Part shown: in pieces, positions 16,627 to 25,650 of the stretch
How the letters are laid out: every line of letters begins with the position of its first letter
How positions within the stretch are numbered: position 1 is the first letter of the stretch
Assembly (NCBI GenBank): GCA_937870985.1
Contig: CALMXF010000045.1
Location: 1-37,705, forward strand
Direction: 5' to 3'
Source: an uncultured Chloroflexota bacterium
GTDB taxonomy: Bacteria; Chloroflexota; Chloroflexia; Thermomicrobiales; CFX8
DNA length: 37,705 bases
Notes under the pieces: model-generated
Databases searched by the model: none
The model's input: the letters and a program-made list of their open reading frames with translations, nothing else
Told to the model about the DNA's origin: nothing
Made by a program: the position numbers and the translations under genes

Positions 16627-17100
16627 ATGAAGATTTCCACACGTGGAGAATACGGGCTGCGGGCAATGGTCGCCCTTGCACGGTCGTACGGCAGCGGGCC
16701 GAACGCGCTAGCCTCCGTCGCACACGATTCCGCCGTGCCGCCAGCCTACCTCGAACAGTTGCTCGGCATGCTTCGTCGGGCCGGCCTTGTTGCTTCAACT
16801 CGCGGCGCGCACGGCGGTTATGCGCTCGCGCAGCCCCCGGAAGCAATCCGAATCGGCGATATCTACCGCGTGCTCGAAGGTCCGATCGCGCCGATGGAAT
16901 GCGTGTCCGAAGTCGAGCCGGACGAGCAATGCCCATTGATCGATGGCTGCGCGACCCGAGTCGTCTGGCTCAAGGTGCGAGACAACATCATCGACGCACT
17001 GGACTCGACGACGCTGGCCGATCTGACCGCGCCTCACGCCGTCCGATCTTCGGAGTCGGTCACAGCCGACGTAGATGCCACCAGTCACGTCCCCGCCTGA
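16627..17100 (+). CDS. iscR: Rrf2/IscR-family iron-sulfur cluster regulator
   Basis: The ATG at 16627 gives 157 residues starting MKISTRGEYGLRAMVALA, the conserved Rrf2 opening, with AAAGGAC upstream. An in-frame ATG at 16531 adds an unrelated tail. A winged-helix DNA-binding domain covers about residues 1-75, including YLEQLLGMLRRAGLVASTRGAHGGY. Three cysteines at 92, 102 and 108 (ECVS...QCPLIDGC) match the [2Fe-2S] ligands of IscR, with wider spacing between the first two than in E. coli. It lies directly upstream of a cysteine desulfurase, as in isc operons, and probably represses this operon. The symbol is by similarity. Confidence 0.88.
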   Translation: MKISTRGEYGLRAMVALARSYGSGPNALASVAHDSAVPPAYLEQLLGMLRRAGLVASTRGAHGGYALAQPPEAIRIGDIYRVLEGPIAPMECVSEVEPDEQCPLIDGCATRVVWLKVRDNIIDALDSTTLADLTAPHAVRSSESVTADVDATSHVPA

Positions 17101-17137
17101 CAACGTTCGATCCACCGTTGAACAGCCGATAAGGAAT

Positions 17138-18316
17138 ATGCCGGTGGAGCGCGCCGACATTTACCTTGACCATGCCGCCACGACCCCGGTCGATCAGCGC
17201 GTGCTCGAGGCGATGATTCCGTTCTTCAACAGTCGATTCGGTAATCCGTCCAGCCCATATGCGCTCGGAAGGGACGCCCGCGCTGCGGTCGATTGGGCAC
17301 GTGGCACATTGGCGGCCATCATCAACTGCGCGCCGTCGGAGCTGACTATGACCAGCGGCGCGACGGAATCAGACAACATCGCCGTCAAGGGTGTTGCCTG
17401 GCGGAGTCGCGACATTCAGCCACAACGTAATCGAATCCTCGTGTCCGCGATCGAACACCATGCCGTCCTCCACGCCGCAGATGCGATGAGCGCGCATGGC
17501 TTCGTGGTCGATGTCGTCCAACCCGATTCTGAGGGCATCGTTCAACCCCAAACGGTCGCAGAGATGCTCTCGCCGGAGACATGCCTCGTCTCTATCATGC
17601 TGGCGAACAACGAGATTGGCACGATCCAGCCGGTTCGCGAGATCGCGACGATCGTGCGAGAGGCCGGCGCCGTGATGCACACGGACGCGGTGCAAGCCGC
17701 TGGCGCCGAGCGGCTTGACGTGGAAAGCCTCGGCGTCGATCTCCTCTCATTGAGCGCGCACAAGTTCTACGGCCCGAAGGGGACGGGTCTACTCTATTGC
17801 CGCCGAGGAACACCGATCGCCTGGCAACAGCACGGCGGCGCACAAGAGGGATCCCGCCGGGCCGGAACCGAAAATACGCCCGGTATCGTTGGCATGGCAG
17901 TCGCCTTGCTTCTCGCCACCGAGGAAATGGATGCCCGAAACGCACATTGCGCGGCGCTGCGAGACCGGCTGGTCGAGGGCATCCTCGAACGGGTGCCGGA
18001 TGCGCGACTGAATGGCCACGCCGCCTTGCGGCTGTCGAACAATGCCAATCTGACGTTCGCTGGCGTGGATGGCGAGGCGCTCGTGCTCAGTCTCGACCTC
18101 GCCGGCATCGCTGTGTCGAGCGGCTCGGCCTGCACAACCGGCTCTACCGAGCCATCCCACGTCATCACCGCGCTCGGCGTCAGTCAGAATCTCGCAGGCG
18201 GCTCGCTCCGGCTGACCGTTGGCAAGGACAACACCATCGCAGAGATCGACGCGGCCATCGTCGCGATCGCCGAGACTGTTGCCCGGGTACGCGAAATCAC
18301 GAGCATCACAGACTGA
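17138..18316 (+). CDS. iscS: Cysteine desulfurase (NifS/IscS class)
   Basis: A PLP enzyme that moves sulfur from cysteine to iron-sulfur and tRNA-thiolation systems. The chosen start gives 392 residues, beginning just before IYLDHAATTPVD. In-frame alternatives are ATG 17075 (overlapping iscR) and GTG 17144. The PLP lysine is K209 in LSLSAHKFYGPKG, and the catalytic cysteine is C332 in SSGSACTTGS, the long-loop group I pattern. EHHAVLH and LANNEIGTIQP are also present. It follows iscR by 37 bases. No scaffold (iscU) gene follows. Its 3' end overlaps the convergent scpB by 11 bases. Confidence 0.94.
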   Translation: MPVERADIYLDHAATTPVDQRVLEAMIPFFNSRFGNPSSPYALGRDARAAVDWARGTLAAIINCAPSELTMTSGATESDNIAVKGVAWRSRDIQPQRNRILVSAIEHHAVLHAADAMSAHGFVVDVVQPDSEGIVQPQTVAEMLSPETCLVSIMLANNEIGTIQPVREIATIVREAGAVMHTDAVQAAGAERLDVESLGVDLLSLSAHKFYGPKGTGLLYCRRGTPIAWQQHGGAQEGSRRAGTENTPGIVGMAVALLLATEEMDARNAHCAALRDRLVEGILERVPDARLNGHAALRLSNNANLTFAGVDGEALVLSLDLAGIAVSSGSACTTGSTEPSHVITALGVSQNLAGGSLRLTVGKDNTIAEIDAAIVAIAETVARVREITSITD

Positions 18317-18884
18317 TTCCCGTCGTGTCGCCGGCCAGTGCCTCCTCGAGCGGCGGCAAATCCTCTAGCGATGTCATCCCGAAAAACCGCAGGAAGGCCC
18401 CGGTCGTTCCATATTCCACGGGATTGCCGGGTCCAGGCCGACGCCCACGCGCCTCAACCAGCTCTCTCGCAACAAGCGTCGCCAGAACTCCACTGGAATC
18501 AACCCCACGAATCGCCTCGATCTCGGGTCTGATGACTGGTTGTCGGTAGGCGACAATTGCCAGCGTCTCCAGAGCAGCGCTGGACAGCTTCACCTGTCGC
18601 TCGATGCCGAGCAACCGCTCAATGGCCCGGCCGTATCGCGCAACGGTAACCAGCTGAACGCGATCGCCGTTGCGCTGAAGCGCGATGCCGCGAGGGTGGG
18701 CGCGGAGTTCTTCTTCGAGTGCGCTCAGCGCGCGACGAACGTCACTCTGGCCCCACTCCAACGCTGCGGCAAGCGTTGGCACGTCCTCGGAGCCGCCAGA
18801 GGCGAACAACAACGCCTCCAACGCTGGAACGGCCTCTTCGATTGGAACAATCTCCAGCGACAGCTGGCGATCGGCGTCAACCAT
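18306..18884 (-). CDS. scpB: Segregation and condensation protein B
   Basis: ScpB is the winged-helix partner of ScpA in the SMC condensin. From the ATG at 18884 it has 192 residues: ALEALLFASGG at the start, then a first winged helix, then LSSAALETLAIVAYRQPVIRPEIEAIRGV, the best conserved ScpB stretch, and GRRPGPGNPVEYGTT. The start codon lies inside the scpA end (8-base overlap), which explains this choice over an upstream in-frame ATG at 18956. Last gene of the four-gene operon. Confidence 0.95.
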   Translation of the reverse strand: MVDADRQLSLEIVPIEEAVPALEALLFASGGSEDVPTLAAALEWGQSDVRRALSALEEELRAHPRGIALQRNGDRVQLVTVARYGRAIERLLGIERQVKLSSAALETLAIVAYRQPVIRPEIEAIRGVDSSGVLATLVARELVEARGRRPGPGNPVEYGTTGAFLRFFGMTSLEDLPPLEEALAGDTTGISL

Positions 18885-19626
18885 CCGTGGCCTGCGATTC
18901 CAACGCCGATGGAACCACGTGGATGTCGGAGAACAGCCCATCCTGATGCACATCAACCACTCCGCGACGCCAGAGCGTTAGCAGTGCGATGAATCCGACG
19001 ACTGTCTCGTCACGATCGCGCGGTTCGACAAGGTCGTGGAAGCGTTGAGGATGGCGAAACCGCGCCACTCGGCCGGCGATTCGATTCAGCATCTCGTCAA
19101 GCGAGATCACCCGCCTCAACGGGATCGCTTCCGCCTCGTCCCGGACACGAGCCAGCGTTCGCAGCAACGCGCGTCGCAGATGCCCGACGGGAGGAGCAAC
19201 CAGCACCAGACGGGTCGGAAGGATCGCGGCGAATGGCGGGCGCCCGAACGATCGCCAACCCTGCTCTTCCGTCGCTCGCAATGTCGCCGCCACGAGCTTG
19301 AGCTGCTGGTACTCGCGGAGCTGTCGCGCGAGGTCATCGAGGTCCTGCTCCTCGTCGGTCACTGCCGGCCGTGGGAGCATCGCTCTCGACTTCAGCACGA
19401 GTAGCCTCGTCGCAATTCCCACGAACTCCGCCAGCAGTACAGCAGGCGGGTTATTCATCGCCTCGATATAGGCGATGAATCCATCGGTGACCGAAACCAG
19501 CGAGAGATCGGAGATGTCCATCCGCTCGCGCTCGATCAGCGTCAACAACACGTCCAGCGGCCCCTCATAGCTCGGCAACCGCAACTGGTAACCAATCAGC
19601 AAACCATCGCCCCTGGCAGCGCTCAT
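18877..19626 (-). CDS. scpA: Segregation and condensation protein A
   Basis: ScpA is the kleisin that bridges SMC heads. It has 249 residues from the ATG at 19626, which overlaps the previous stop codon (ATGA) and has AGGGAG upstream. The conserved opening LPSYEGPLDVLLTLIERERMDI is present, followed by LAEFVGIATRLLVLKSRAMLP and a C-terminal winged helix that contains VGFIALLTLWRRGVVDVHQ. Longer frames upstream are arginine-rich and unlikely. SMC itself is not in the window. Confidence 0.95.
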   Translation of the reverse strand: MSAARGDGLLIGYQLRLPSYEGPLDVLLTLIERERMDISDLSLVSVTDGFIAYIEAMNNPPAVLLAEFVGIATRLLVLKSRAMLPRPAVTDEEQDLDDLARQLREYQQLKLVAATLRATEEQGWRSFGRPPFAAILPTRLVLVAPPVGHLRRALLRTLARVRDEAEAIPLRRVISLDEMLNRIAGRVARFRHPQRFHDLVEPRDRDETVVGFIALLTLWRRGVVDVHQDGLFSDIHVVPSALESQATDG

Positions 19627-20192
19627 ACGACGCTCCCTTCGTCGGCCCGTCGCAGAGCGGATAGTCCAGTGTCGTCGGCAGCGCCACCGGCGCCATCGTG
19701 CCACCGGATCAGCTCGCACACCCGCCGGTTCGCGCCAGCCTCGTGTGCCAGCGCAGCGCCTTCTTTCGCGTGGTGGATGGAAAGCCAGACTCCACGCCGC
19801 AGCCAGCGGCCGTGCTCGCGCGCAACTCGGCCGAGCAGAGCCGGCATCCAGCGCTCACCGAGGACGTAGATAACTCGGTGCGCCAACCAGACACGCCCGT
19901 GAGCGTTGGCCTTGCCGACATCGTGCAGGAGCGCTGCCCGGAGGACATCCTGGTCACCACATCCGCCAGCCACCAACGTGTCGTAAACGGCCAGGTGGTG
20001 CGCACGGTCGAAGCTCGAAAGCCGAGCCAGTAACGTCCACTGCCGCTCGTCGACGACGAGCGAGCACAGTCGTGCATCGACTTCGCGATCCGGCCGGATT
20101 GTGAGTGCCGTGAGTCCCTGCCTGAAGCGTCTAATCGCCGCAACGTGGGCGGCGTCGCGCCAGGGCCATCTCGCTGGTCGAATGTCACTCAC
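19623..20192 (-). CDS. HD-domain protein, probable metal-dependent phosphohydrolase
   Basis: This 189-residue protein has an HD pattern: H66 in FDRAHHLAVYDTL, H90-D91 in LRAALLHDVGKA, then His residues in the AREHGRW and SIHHAKEGA segments and a final Asp in IRWHDG. Such proteins hydrolyse phosphate bonds of nucleotides. The start is GTG at 20192, which overlaps the stop codon of the protease gene by four bases. Its stop codon overlaps the scpA start codon, so it is translated with condensin subunits. The substrate is unknown. Confidence 0.82.
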   Translation of the reverse strand: MSDIRPARWPWRDAAHVAAIRRFRQGLTALTIRPDREVDARLCSLVVDERQWTLLARLSSFDRAHHLAVYDTLVAGGCGDQDVLRAALLHDVGKANAHGRVWLAHRVIYVLGERWMPALLGRVAREHGRWLRRGVWLSIHHAKEGAALAHEAGANRRVCELIRWHDGAGGAADDTGLSALRRADEGSVV

Positions 20193-20839
20193 AACGGCAG
20201 CGACCCAACGATCACGGTATGCAGAAGATCGAAGACGGGGGCATACATCGCGCCGATCACCTCGGCGCCAGCGCGACCGCCGATGATGACAACGGCGAAC
20301 AACACCACAAATCCGTATCGTTCCATCGGCGCCGTGAACTGATACCAGAACGGGGGAAGAATCCCGTTCAGGATCTTCAGACCATCGAGCGGCGGTATCG
20401 GGATCATGTTGAACGCCGCCAGGAGCAGATTAACGAAGATCATCTGGGTAACGAGGACATCGGCGAAGCCAACCGGCTGGGTACTCAGCAGCCGGAGCGG
20501 CAACACAAACAGGATCGCCAGCACGACATTCGAAAGCGGGCCCGCCAGCGCCGTCAACGCCATCCCACGATGACCCCAGCGCAGCAGATTCGGATTGACT
20601 GGCACAGGCCGGCCCCAGCCAAACGCCGGCCAGCCAATCGCAATCATCATCAACCCGATGAACCCGATCGGCTCGAAGTGCGCAATCGGGTTGAGTGTGA
20701 TGCGGCCCATGCGCGCGGCCGTCGGGTCGCCAAGCTGGTAAGCAGACCAGGCATGACAGAACTCATGGATTGTGACTGCGACGACGAACGCGATAACCCT
20801 CGCGAGAATCACGTCGCCCGGCAGAGTCGAGCCGAACAT
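20189..20839 (-). CDS. Site-2 protease family (M50) membrane protein, YwhC-like
   Basis: A 216-residue compact M50 protein with HEFCH at residues 25-29 in the first helix and NMIPIPPLDG at 144-153 supplying the third zinc ligand. GPLSNVVLAIL and four to six hydrophobic helices complete the fold. There is no PDZ or CBS domain. GGAGG lies nine bases before the ATG. First gene of the overlapping operon leading to the HD gene, scpA and scpB, an arrangement seen in several phyla. The substrate is unknown. Confidence 0.9.
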   Translation of the reverse strand: MFGSTLPGDVILARVIAFVVAVTIHEFCHAWSAYQLGDPTAARMGRITLNPIAHFEPIGFIGLMMIAIGWPAFGWGRPVPVNPNLLRWGHRGMALTALAGPLSNVVLAILFVLPLRLLSTQPVGFADVLVTQMIFVNLLLAAFNMIPIPPLDGLKILNGILPPFWYQFTAPMERYGFVVLFAVVIIGGRAGAEVIGAMYAPVFDLLHTVIVGSLPL

Positions 20840-20903
20840 GACCTGGTGCCTCCAGCCTCACGGACGATCGTGCGCCATTCCGAGTAAACACCAGACATGA
20901 CGA

Positions 20904-20934
20904 CGAGTGCCACGGTTCTTCTCCGTGGCACTCG
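20904..20934 (-). terminator. 12-bp perfect hairpin after the peptide-ATPase gene
   Basis: The arms 20904-20915 and 20923-20934 are perfectly complementary with the loop TTCTTCT. It lies 23 bases past the stop codon of the oppF-like gene and also just ahead of the site-2 protease gene. There is no T-run on either side, so termination strength is uncertain. Confidence 0.5.
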
Positions 20935-20957
20935 ATCGCTGTCGCTGGTTGCGGCTG

Positions 20958-22013
20958 CTAGGCGCTAGCGCCAGTCGCCTGATCGGCGCCGGACCCTGGG
21001 TAGAGATGGCAGGCAACAAAGTGCCCATTCCCCTGGTCAGAGACGAGCGGATCGATCTCTCGGCACACCGGCATCGCGTACGGGCAACGGGTATGGAAGT
21101 GGCAGCCAGATGGCGGATTGATCGGGCTTGGCACATCTCCCGTGAGGATGATGCGCTCGCGACGCCTCTCGACGACCGGGTCGGGAATCGGCACAGCCGA
21201 GAGGAGTGCCTTCGTATACGGGTGAAGCGGATCCTCGTAGAGCGCGGCTCGGTCGGCAAGCTCAACGATTTTGCCGAGATACATCACCGCGATACGGTCT
21301 GAGATGTGCTTCACGACAGACAGATCGTGGGCGATGAACAGATACGTCAGGTTGAACTGCGACTGGAGATCCTCCATGAGGTTGACGATCTGTGCCTGGA
21401 TCGACACGTCGAGCGCCGAGACAGGCTCGTCGGCGACGATGAAGTCCGGGCTTGCCGCCAGCGCCCGTGCGACGCCGATCCGCTGCCGCTGCCCACCCGA
21501 GAATTCGTGCGGGTAGCGGTTTGCGAAGTACGGGTTCAGGCCGACTGTTTCCAGCAGCTCCTGAACGCGTCGGTTTCGCTCCTCGCGCGCGACGAGATTG
21601 TGAATCTGCATCGGCTCGGAGATGATCGATCCAACTGTCATGCGGGGGTTAAGCGATGCATACGGATCCTGGAAGATCATCTGCAGGTGGCGACGCATCT
21701 TCCGCATCTCGCCACTGTCGAGCTTCGTCAGATCTCGACCCTGATAGAGGACCTCGCCAGATGTTGGCTTGTAGAGCTGGAGGATCGCGCGTCCGGTCGT
21801 GCTCTTGCCGCAACCCGACTCGCCGACGAGGCCGAGCGTCTCACCCTTGCGGACTGAGAACGACACGCCATCGACCGCCCGCACTGCGCCAACCTTGCGT
21901 TGAAAGATAATGCCCTGGGTCAGCGGAAAGTGCATGAAGAGGTTCTTGACATCGAGCAGAACCTCCTGATCCTTCACGTCCGCGTTCGCCTGCTCTGGTG
22001 CCTGCGTTGCCAT
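20958..22013 (-). CDS. Oligopeptide/dipeptide ABC transporter ATP-binding protein, OppF/DppF type
   Basis: The ATG at 22013 gives 351 residues. It shares one base with the stop codon of the upstream ATPase gene (TAATG). A longer frame to 22112 runs inside that gene. Walker [10 protein letters not shown] lies near 64-72, the Q-loop in [13 protein letters not shown], the signature [15 protein letters not shown] and Walker B in [13 protein letters not shown]. The C-terminal oligopeptide-transporter extension has [20 protein letters not shown] with Cys residues that may bind iron-sulfur. Its partner is the ATPase just upstream. No permease or binding-protein gene is adjacent. Confidence 0.92.
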   Translation of the reverse strand: MATQAPEQANADVKDQEVLLDVKNLFMHFPLTQGIIFQRKVGAVRAVDGVSFSVRKGETLGLVGESGCGKSTTGRAILQLYKPTSGEVLYQGRDLTKLDSGEMRKMRRHLQMIFQDPYASLNPRMTVGSIISEPMQIHNLVAREERNRRVQELLETVGLNPYFANRYPHEFSGGQRQRIGVARALAASPDFIVADEPVSALDVSIQAQIVNLMEDLQSQFNLTYLFIAHDLSVVKHISDRIAVMYLGKIVELADRAALYEDPLHPYTKALLSAVPIPDPVVERRRERIILTGDVPSPINPPSGCHFHTRCPYAMPVCREIDPLVSDQGNGHFVACHLYPGSGADQATGASA

Positions 22014-23008
22014 TATGTTCGCGGTCCTTCCTTGCTGACTTCCTCCCAGAACCAGCACGCAACCCTGTGGTCCGCGTTCACGTTCGTGAGCAACGGGTTC
22101 TGCTGTCCACATTTTTCGCGAGCATAGTCACAGCGCGGCATGAAGGGGCACATGTCGGGAAGATCGATCAAGTCGGGCGGGAGACCCCGAATCGGCTCCA
22201 GCTTTTCCCTGCGCGTGGAGTCCAGACGTGGGATCGAGTTGAGCAAGCCGACCGTGTACGGGTGCCGCGGGTTCGCGAACAGCTCCTCGGTCGATGCCGT
22301 CTCGACGATATGACCTGCGTACATCACCTGGATGCGGTCGGACATGCCGGCCACAACTCCGAGGTCGTGGGTGATCAGCATGAGTGCTGTATCGTGCTCG
22401 GCCTGCAGGTTGCGCATCAGGTCGAGGATCTGCGCCTGAATCGTCACGTCGAGAGCCGTCGTCGGCTCGTCGGCGATCAGCATCTTCGGGTTGCATGACA
22501 GCGCCATCGCGATCATCACACGCTGACGCATACCACCAGAGAACTGGTGAGGATATTGATCGACGCGCTGCTCGGCATTCGGGATGCCGACCATCTTGAG
22601 GAGCTCGATCGCGCGGTTGCGCGCCTGCCCCCTGCTCATGCCCATGTGCAGCTCGAGCGACTCGCTGATCTGGCGATTGATCGAGAGCACCGGGTTGAGC
22701 GATGTCATCGGATCCTGGAAGATCATTGCGATCTTGTTGCCCCGGACGTGACGCATCTCCTCGTCGCTCATGCCGAGGATATCTTCGCCCTCAAACATGA
22801 TCGACCCGTTAGCGATCTTGCCAGGCGGGCTTGGAATCAGACGCATCAGCGACATCGCGGTGATGCTCTTTCCGCAGCCCGATTCGCCCACGACGCCAAG
22901 CGTCTCACCAGGCATGATCTCGAACGACACGTCATCGACGGCTCTGACAACGCCGTCCTGCGTGTGGAACTGGGTCATCAGGTTTTTCACCTGGAGTAAC
23001 GGTTCCAT
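22013..23008 (-). CDS. Oligopeptide/dipeptide ABC transporter ATP-binding protein, OppD/DppD type
   Basis: A 331-residue ATPase with Walker A GESGCGKS (41-48), Q-loop [13 protein letters not shown], signature [15 protein letters not shown], Walker [13 protein letters not shown] and a C-terminal extension containing [14 protein letters not shown]. It forms a heterodimer with the OppF-type subunit, which begins at its stop codon. The 271-base region upstream (23009-23279) holds a possible TATACT -10 at 23198-23203 (minus), flanked by an 8-bp inverted repeat (23181-23188 with 23218-23225). No permease genes are nearby, so these ATPases probably energise permeases encoded elsewhere. Confidence 0.92.
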   Translation of the reverse strand: MEPLLQVKNLMTQFHTQDGVVRAVDDVSFEIMPGETLGVVGESGCGKSITAMSLMRLIPSPPGKIANGSIMFEGEDILGMSDEEMRHVRGNKIAMIFQDPMTSLNPVLSINRQISESLELHMGMSRGQARNRAIELLKMVGIPNAEQRVDQYPHQFSGGMRQRVMIAMALSCNPKMLIADEPTTALDVTIQAQILDLMRNLQAEHDTALMLITHDLGVVAGMSDRIQVMYAGHIVETASTEELFANPRHPYTVGLLNSIPRLDSTRREKLEPIRGLPPDLIDLPDMCPFMPRCDYAREKCGQQNPLLTNVNADHRVACWFWEEVSKEGPRT

Positions 23009-23279
23009 CGTTGCCCCTTCGCCTCCCGCCCTACACGTCGAGGGTGATTGTGCGACCTGCCACCAACCAACCGAATGTTACTCAACTCGTCACCACCGCG
23101 ATGGCTATGCCTGCATGTGGCGACTCGTTGCAGCGCGACCACCGGTAGCGCCGACTGCGTATTATCCGGATATCGTTCTGTGCTGGCCTCTGGCGCAGTA
23201 TAGCACGGTCCCAAAAAGGCCAGCAAACGAATGAAAGCCACGATCCCGCCATGACGGAAGCCCCCGGAGAGGTGACCGT

Positions 23280-24206
23280 CTACGGCCGAACCGGCACCTT
23301 TGTCAACAAGTCACGATACTTGTTGTCCTCGCCTCGGACACAGGAGAAGAACACCTCCTGGATCCGTGCGGTCAATGGCCCTCGCGCGCCATTTCCCACT
23401 GGCCGGCCATCGATATCGCCAACGGCAACGACTTGCGCCCCTGTGCCACACAGGAACGCCTCGTCGGCAATGTAGAGCTCGGATCGGTCGATCTCTCGCT
23501 CCTCAATGGCGATTCCCATGTCCTCGGCGAATTTCAGAACCGAGCGCCGGGTGATCCCTTCAAGGATATCGCCGGTCACCGGGCTCGTGATGAGTGTCCC
23601 GTTCCGGACGATGAAGAAGTTCGCTCCGCTCGCTTCGGCGATCTTGCCACGCTCGTTAAGCATCAGCGCGTCATCGAAGCCGGCTTCAGCCGCCTGATCC
23701 TTCGCGAGGCTGGAGTTGATGTAGCCGCCGGTGATCTTCGCGCGACTGGGGATGATATTGTCGGCGATCCGCGTCCACGACGACACCATCAGACGCAGCG
23801 GATGATCCATCGCGAAATAGTCGCCGAATGCGATGACGTAGATAGCGATATCGTCTCTGACCCCCTTCAGATGGGGTGTCAGCTCAATACCGGCCTTATA
23901 GATGAAGGGCCGGATATAGATATTGACCTTCGGATTGTTCTTCGCAACCAGATCCTGTATTACCTGTCCGAGACCATCCGCATCCAGCGCGAGATTCGAC
24001 CTCAGGATCCGCGAGCTGTTCATCAGGCGGCGAGTGTGATCCGGCAGACGAAAGATGTTGATCGTCTCGCCACTGACATCCAGATAGCCACGAACTCCGC
24101 CGAACGCCCCGGTTCCATACTGCAGCGCGTGAGTCGCGATACTGACTTTCGCCTGGTCGGACGGGACGATGTTGCCTTCGAAATAGGCAAATGGCTGGAG
24201 ATGCAT
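23280..24206 (-). CDS. ilvE: Branched-chain amino acid aminotransferase (class IV)
   Basis: A PLP fold-type IV transaminase that interconverts branched-chain amino acids and their keto acids. The ATG at 24206 gives 308 residues, the normal length, starting MHLQPFAYFEGNIVP. An in-frame ATG at 24239 is possible. The PLP lysine is K157 in SRAKITGGYINS, and the family glutamate is in KIAEASGANFF (E191). GDILEGITRRSVL and LCGTGAQVVAVGDIDGRPVG also match. D-amino-acid transaminase is less likely given the IYIRPFIY motif. It stands alone. The dprA gene is divergent. Confidence 0.93.
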   Translation of the reverse strand: MHLQPFAYFEGNIVPSDQAKVSIATHALQYGTGAFGGVRGYLDVSGETINIFRLPDHTRRLMNSSRILRSNLALDADGLGQVIQDLVAKNNPKVNIYIRPFIYKAGIELTPHLKGVRDDIAIYVIAFGDYFAMDHPLRLMVSSWTRIADNIIPSRAKITGGYINSSLAKDQAAEAGFDDALMLNERGKIAEASGANFFIVRNGTLITSPVTGDILEGITRRSVLKFAEDMGIAIEEREIDRSELYIADEAFLCGTGAQVVAVGDIDGRPVGNGARGPLTARIQEVFFSCVRGEDNKYRDLLTKVPVRP

Positions 24207-24311
24207 CTCCACGCCGGTCTCCAATCTTCTTCCACACATGCGGGTCGCCCATCCCGGGCGGACGTCCTGCCCGGTCTCGCCACGCTGGGGCGCGGAGGCC
24301 GGGTCGCCGGC

Positions 24312-24320
24312 ATTCTAGCA
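24312..24320 (-). promoter_or_regulatory. Extended -10 candidate for ilvE
   Basis: On the minus strand TGCTAGAAT forms an extended -10 with start near 24305, leaving a leader of about 100 nt. No -35 is evident. Confidence 0.35.
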
Positions 24321-24419
24321 CCGGTCATGGCGTTCGTCGTGCCATAGTATTATCGTCAGTCACAACCTTCGTCCGCCTCCGAGTGGTACTCGCGCGTCTC
24401 GCGCTGAAATCCCAGCTGA

Positions 24420-24449
24420 TTGACTGTCGGTTCGACGGCTCCGTATAAC
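24420..24449 (+). promoter_or_regulatory. Promoter of dprA
   Basis: TTGACT (24420-24425) and TATAAC (24444-24449) are separated by 18 nt, 5 of 6 matches each. The start is near 24457, 36 bases before the ATG at 24493. Confidence 0.6.
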
Positions 24450-24492
24450 TGCGCGGCTCACTGTCAGATCTTTGGATCCATGGAGAGAGACG

Positions 24493-25605
24493 ATGTCCGA
24501 CACCCTGAATGACGATGCGCGCGAGGCAAAGGAGCTGACTCCATGGTTGGGGTTTCAGCGAGTGCCGGGCATCGGGCCAGCCCGGCTCGGCCGGCTTGTC
24601 GAGCTCTTCGGTTCAGTCGCGTCTGCCTGGGCGGCGCCAACCGACGACCTCCGGGCAGTCGGAGTTTCAGACGAAATGATCCGGGCGATTGATCGGGTGC
24701 GCAACACACTCGACATCGAAGCAGAGCTCGGTCGAATGCGCCGCGCCGGCGTCCGCGCGATCCCGTTGAACAGCGACGAATACCCGCGCCTTCTGCGCCA
24801 CGTAACGTCGTCACCGCCACTACTGTTCACACGCGGGCAGCTCGCGCCAGAGGACGATGTCGCGGTCGCGATTGTTGGCACGCGGCGCTCGTCGAGCTAC
24901 GGAATCCATATGACGACGATGCTCGCGAGCGGTCTGGCCGCCGCTGGAGTCACGATCGTGAGTGGGCTAGCCCATGGCGTCGACACGGCCGCTCACCGCG
25001 CTGCGCTGGAGGCGGGCGGTCGAACAGTTGCTGTTTTCGGAAGCGGGCCAGACGTTATCTATCCGGCTCAGAACAAGGATCTTGCCAGGCGAATCATCCA
25101 GTCGGGCGCAGTAGTCAGCGAGCACCCTGTTGGCGTCAAGCCCGACGCGCGGAACTTCCCCGCCCGCAATCGCATCATCAGCGGGATGTCGAGAGGGGTT
25201 CTCGTCGTCGAGGCGCCAACCCAGAGCGGCGCGATGCTCACTGCCTCCTTCGCTGCCGACCAGGGACGTGATGTCTTCGCTGTCCCCGGGCAGGCAACTT
25301 CTGACAAGAGCGCGGGCTGCCACGCGTTGATCCGCAACGGCGCGACCCTTGTCACGAATGTAGAACAGATCCTCGAACAACTCGACCTCGCGTCCGCGAA
25401 GACGCAGAGGCAGACCAGAATGGTGCTTCCCGAGACTCCCAACCAGCGCATCCTCTATGCGGTGCTCAGCACCGAACCTCAACATGTCGACGACATTTGT
25501 CATACTTCGGCGCTGCCGATCCATGAGGTGAGCGGCACACTCCTGGAGATGGAGCTCAAAGGATTGATCCGGCAGACGGCGCCCCAGCATTACGTTCGGG
25601 CATGA
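24493..25605 (+). CDS. dprA: DNA processing protein DprA
   Basis: A 370-residue protein that loads RecA on incoming single-stranded DNA in transformation. The ATG at 24493 follows GGAGAGAG. An in-frame ATG at 24472 overlaps that site. An N-terminal helix-hairpin-helix segment (GFQRVPGIGPARLGRL) is followed by the Rossmann-like DprA core with VAIVGTRRSSSYG, VSGLAHGVDTAAHRAAL, VFGSGPDVIYPAQN, FPARNRIISGMSRGVLVVEA and GAMLTASFAADQGRDVFAVPG. The C-terminal winged helix is in residues 300-370. No other competence gene lies in the window. Downstream genes follow on the same strand. Confidence 0.95.
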   Translation: MSDTLNDDAREAKELTPWLGFQRVPGIGPARLGRLVELFGSVASAWAAPTDDLRAVGVSDEMIRAIDRVRNTLDIEAELGRMRRAGVRAIPLNSDEYPRLLRHVTSSPPLLFTRGQLAPEDDVAVAIVGTRRSSSYGIHMTTMLASGLAAAGVTIVSGLAHGVDTAAHRAALEAGGRTVAVFGSGPDVIYPAQNKDLARRIIQSGAVVSEHPVGVKPDARNFPARNRIISGMSRGVLVVEAPTQSGAMLTASFAADQGRDVFAVPGQATSDKSAGCHALIRNGATLVTNVEQILEQLDLASAKTQRQTRMVLPETPNQRILYAVLSTEPQHVDDICHTSALPIHEVSGTLLEMELKGLIRQTAPQHYVRA

Positions 25606-25650
25606 TGGATCCGGCATCGGAAGGACGTCCTGGGGAATGCGCGAAACCGC

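Noticed and set aside
23433-24347. 304-residue frame antisense to ilvE
   Set aside because: Shadow of the aminotransferase gene, which has all catalytic motifs.
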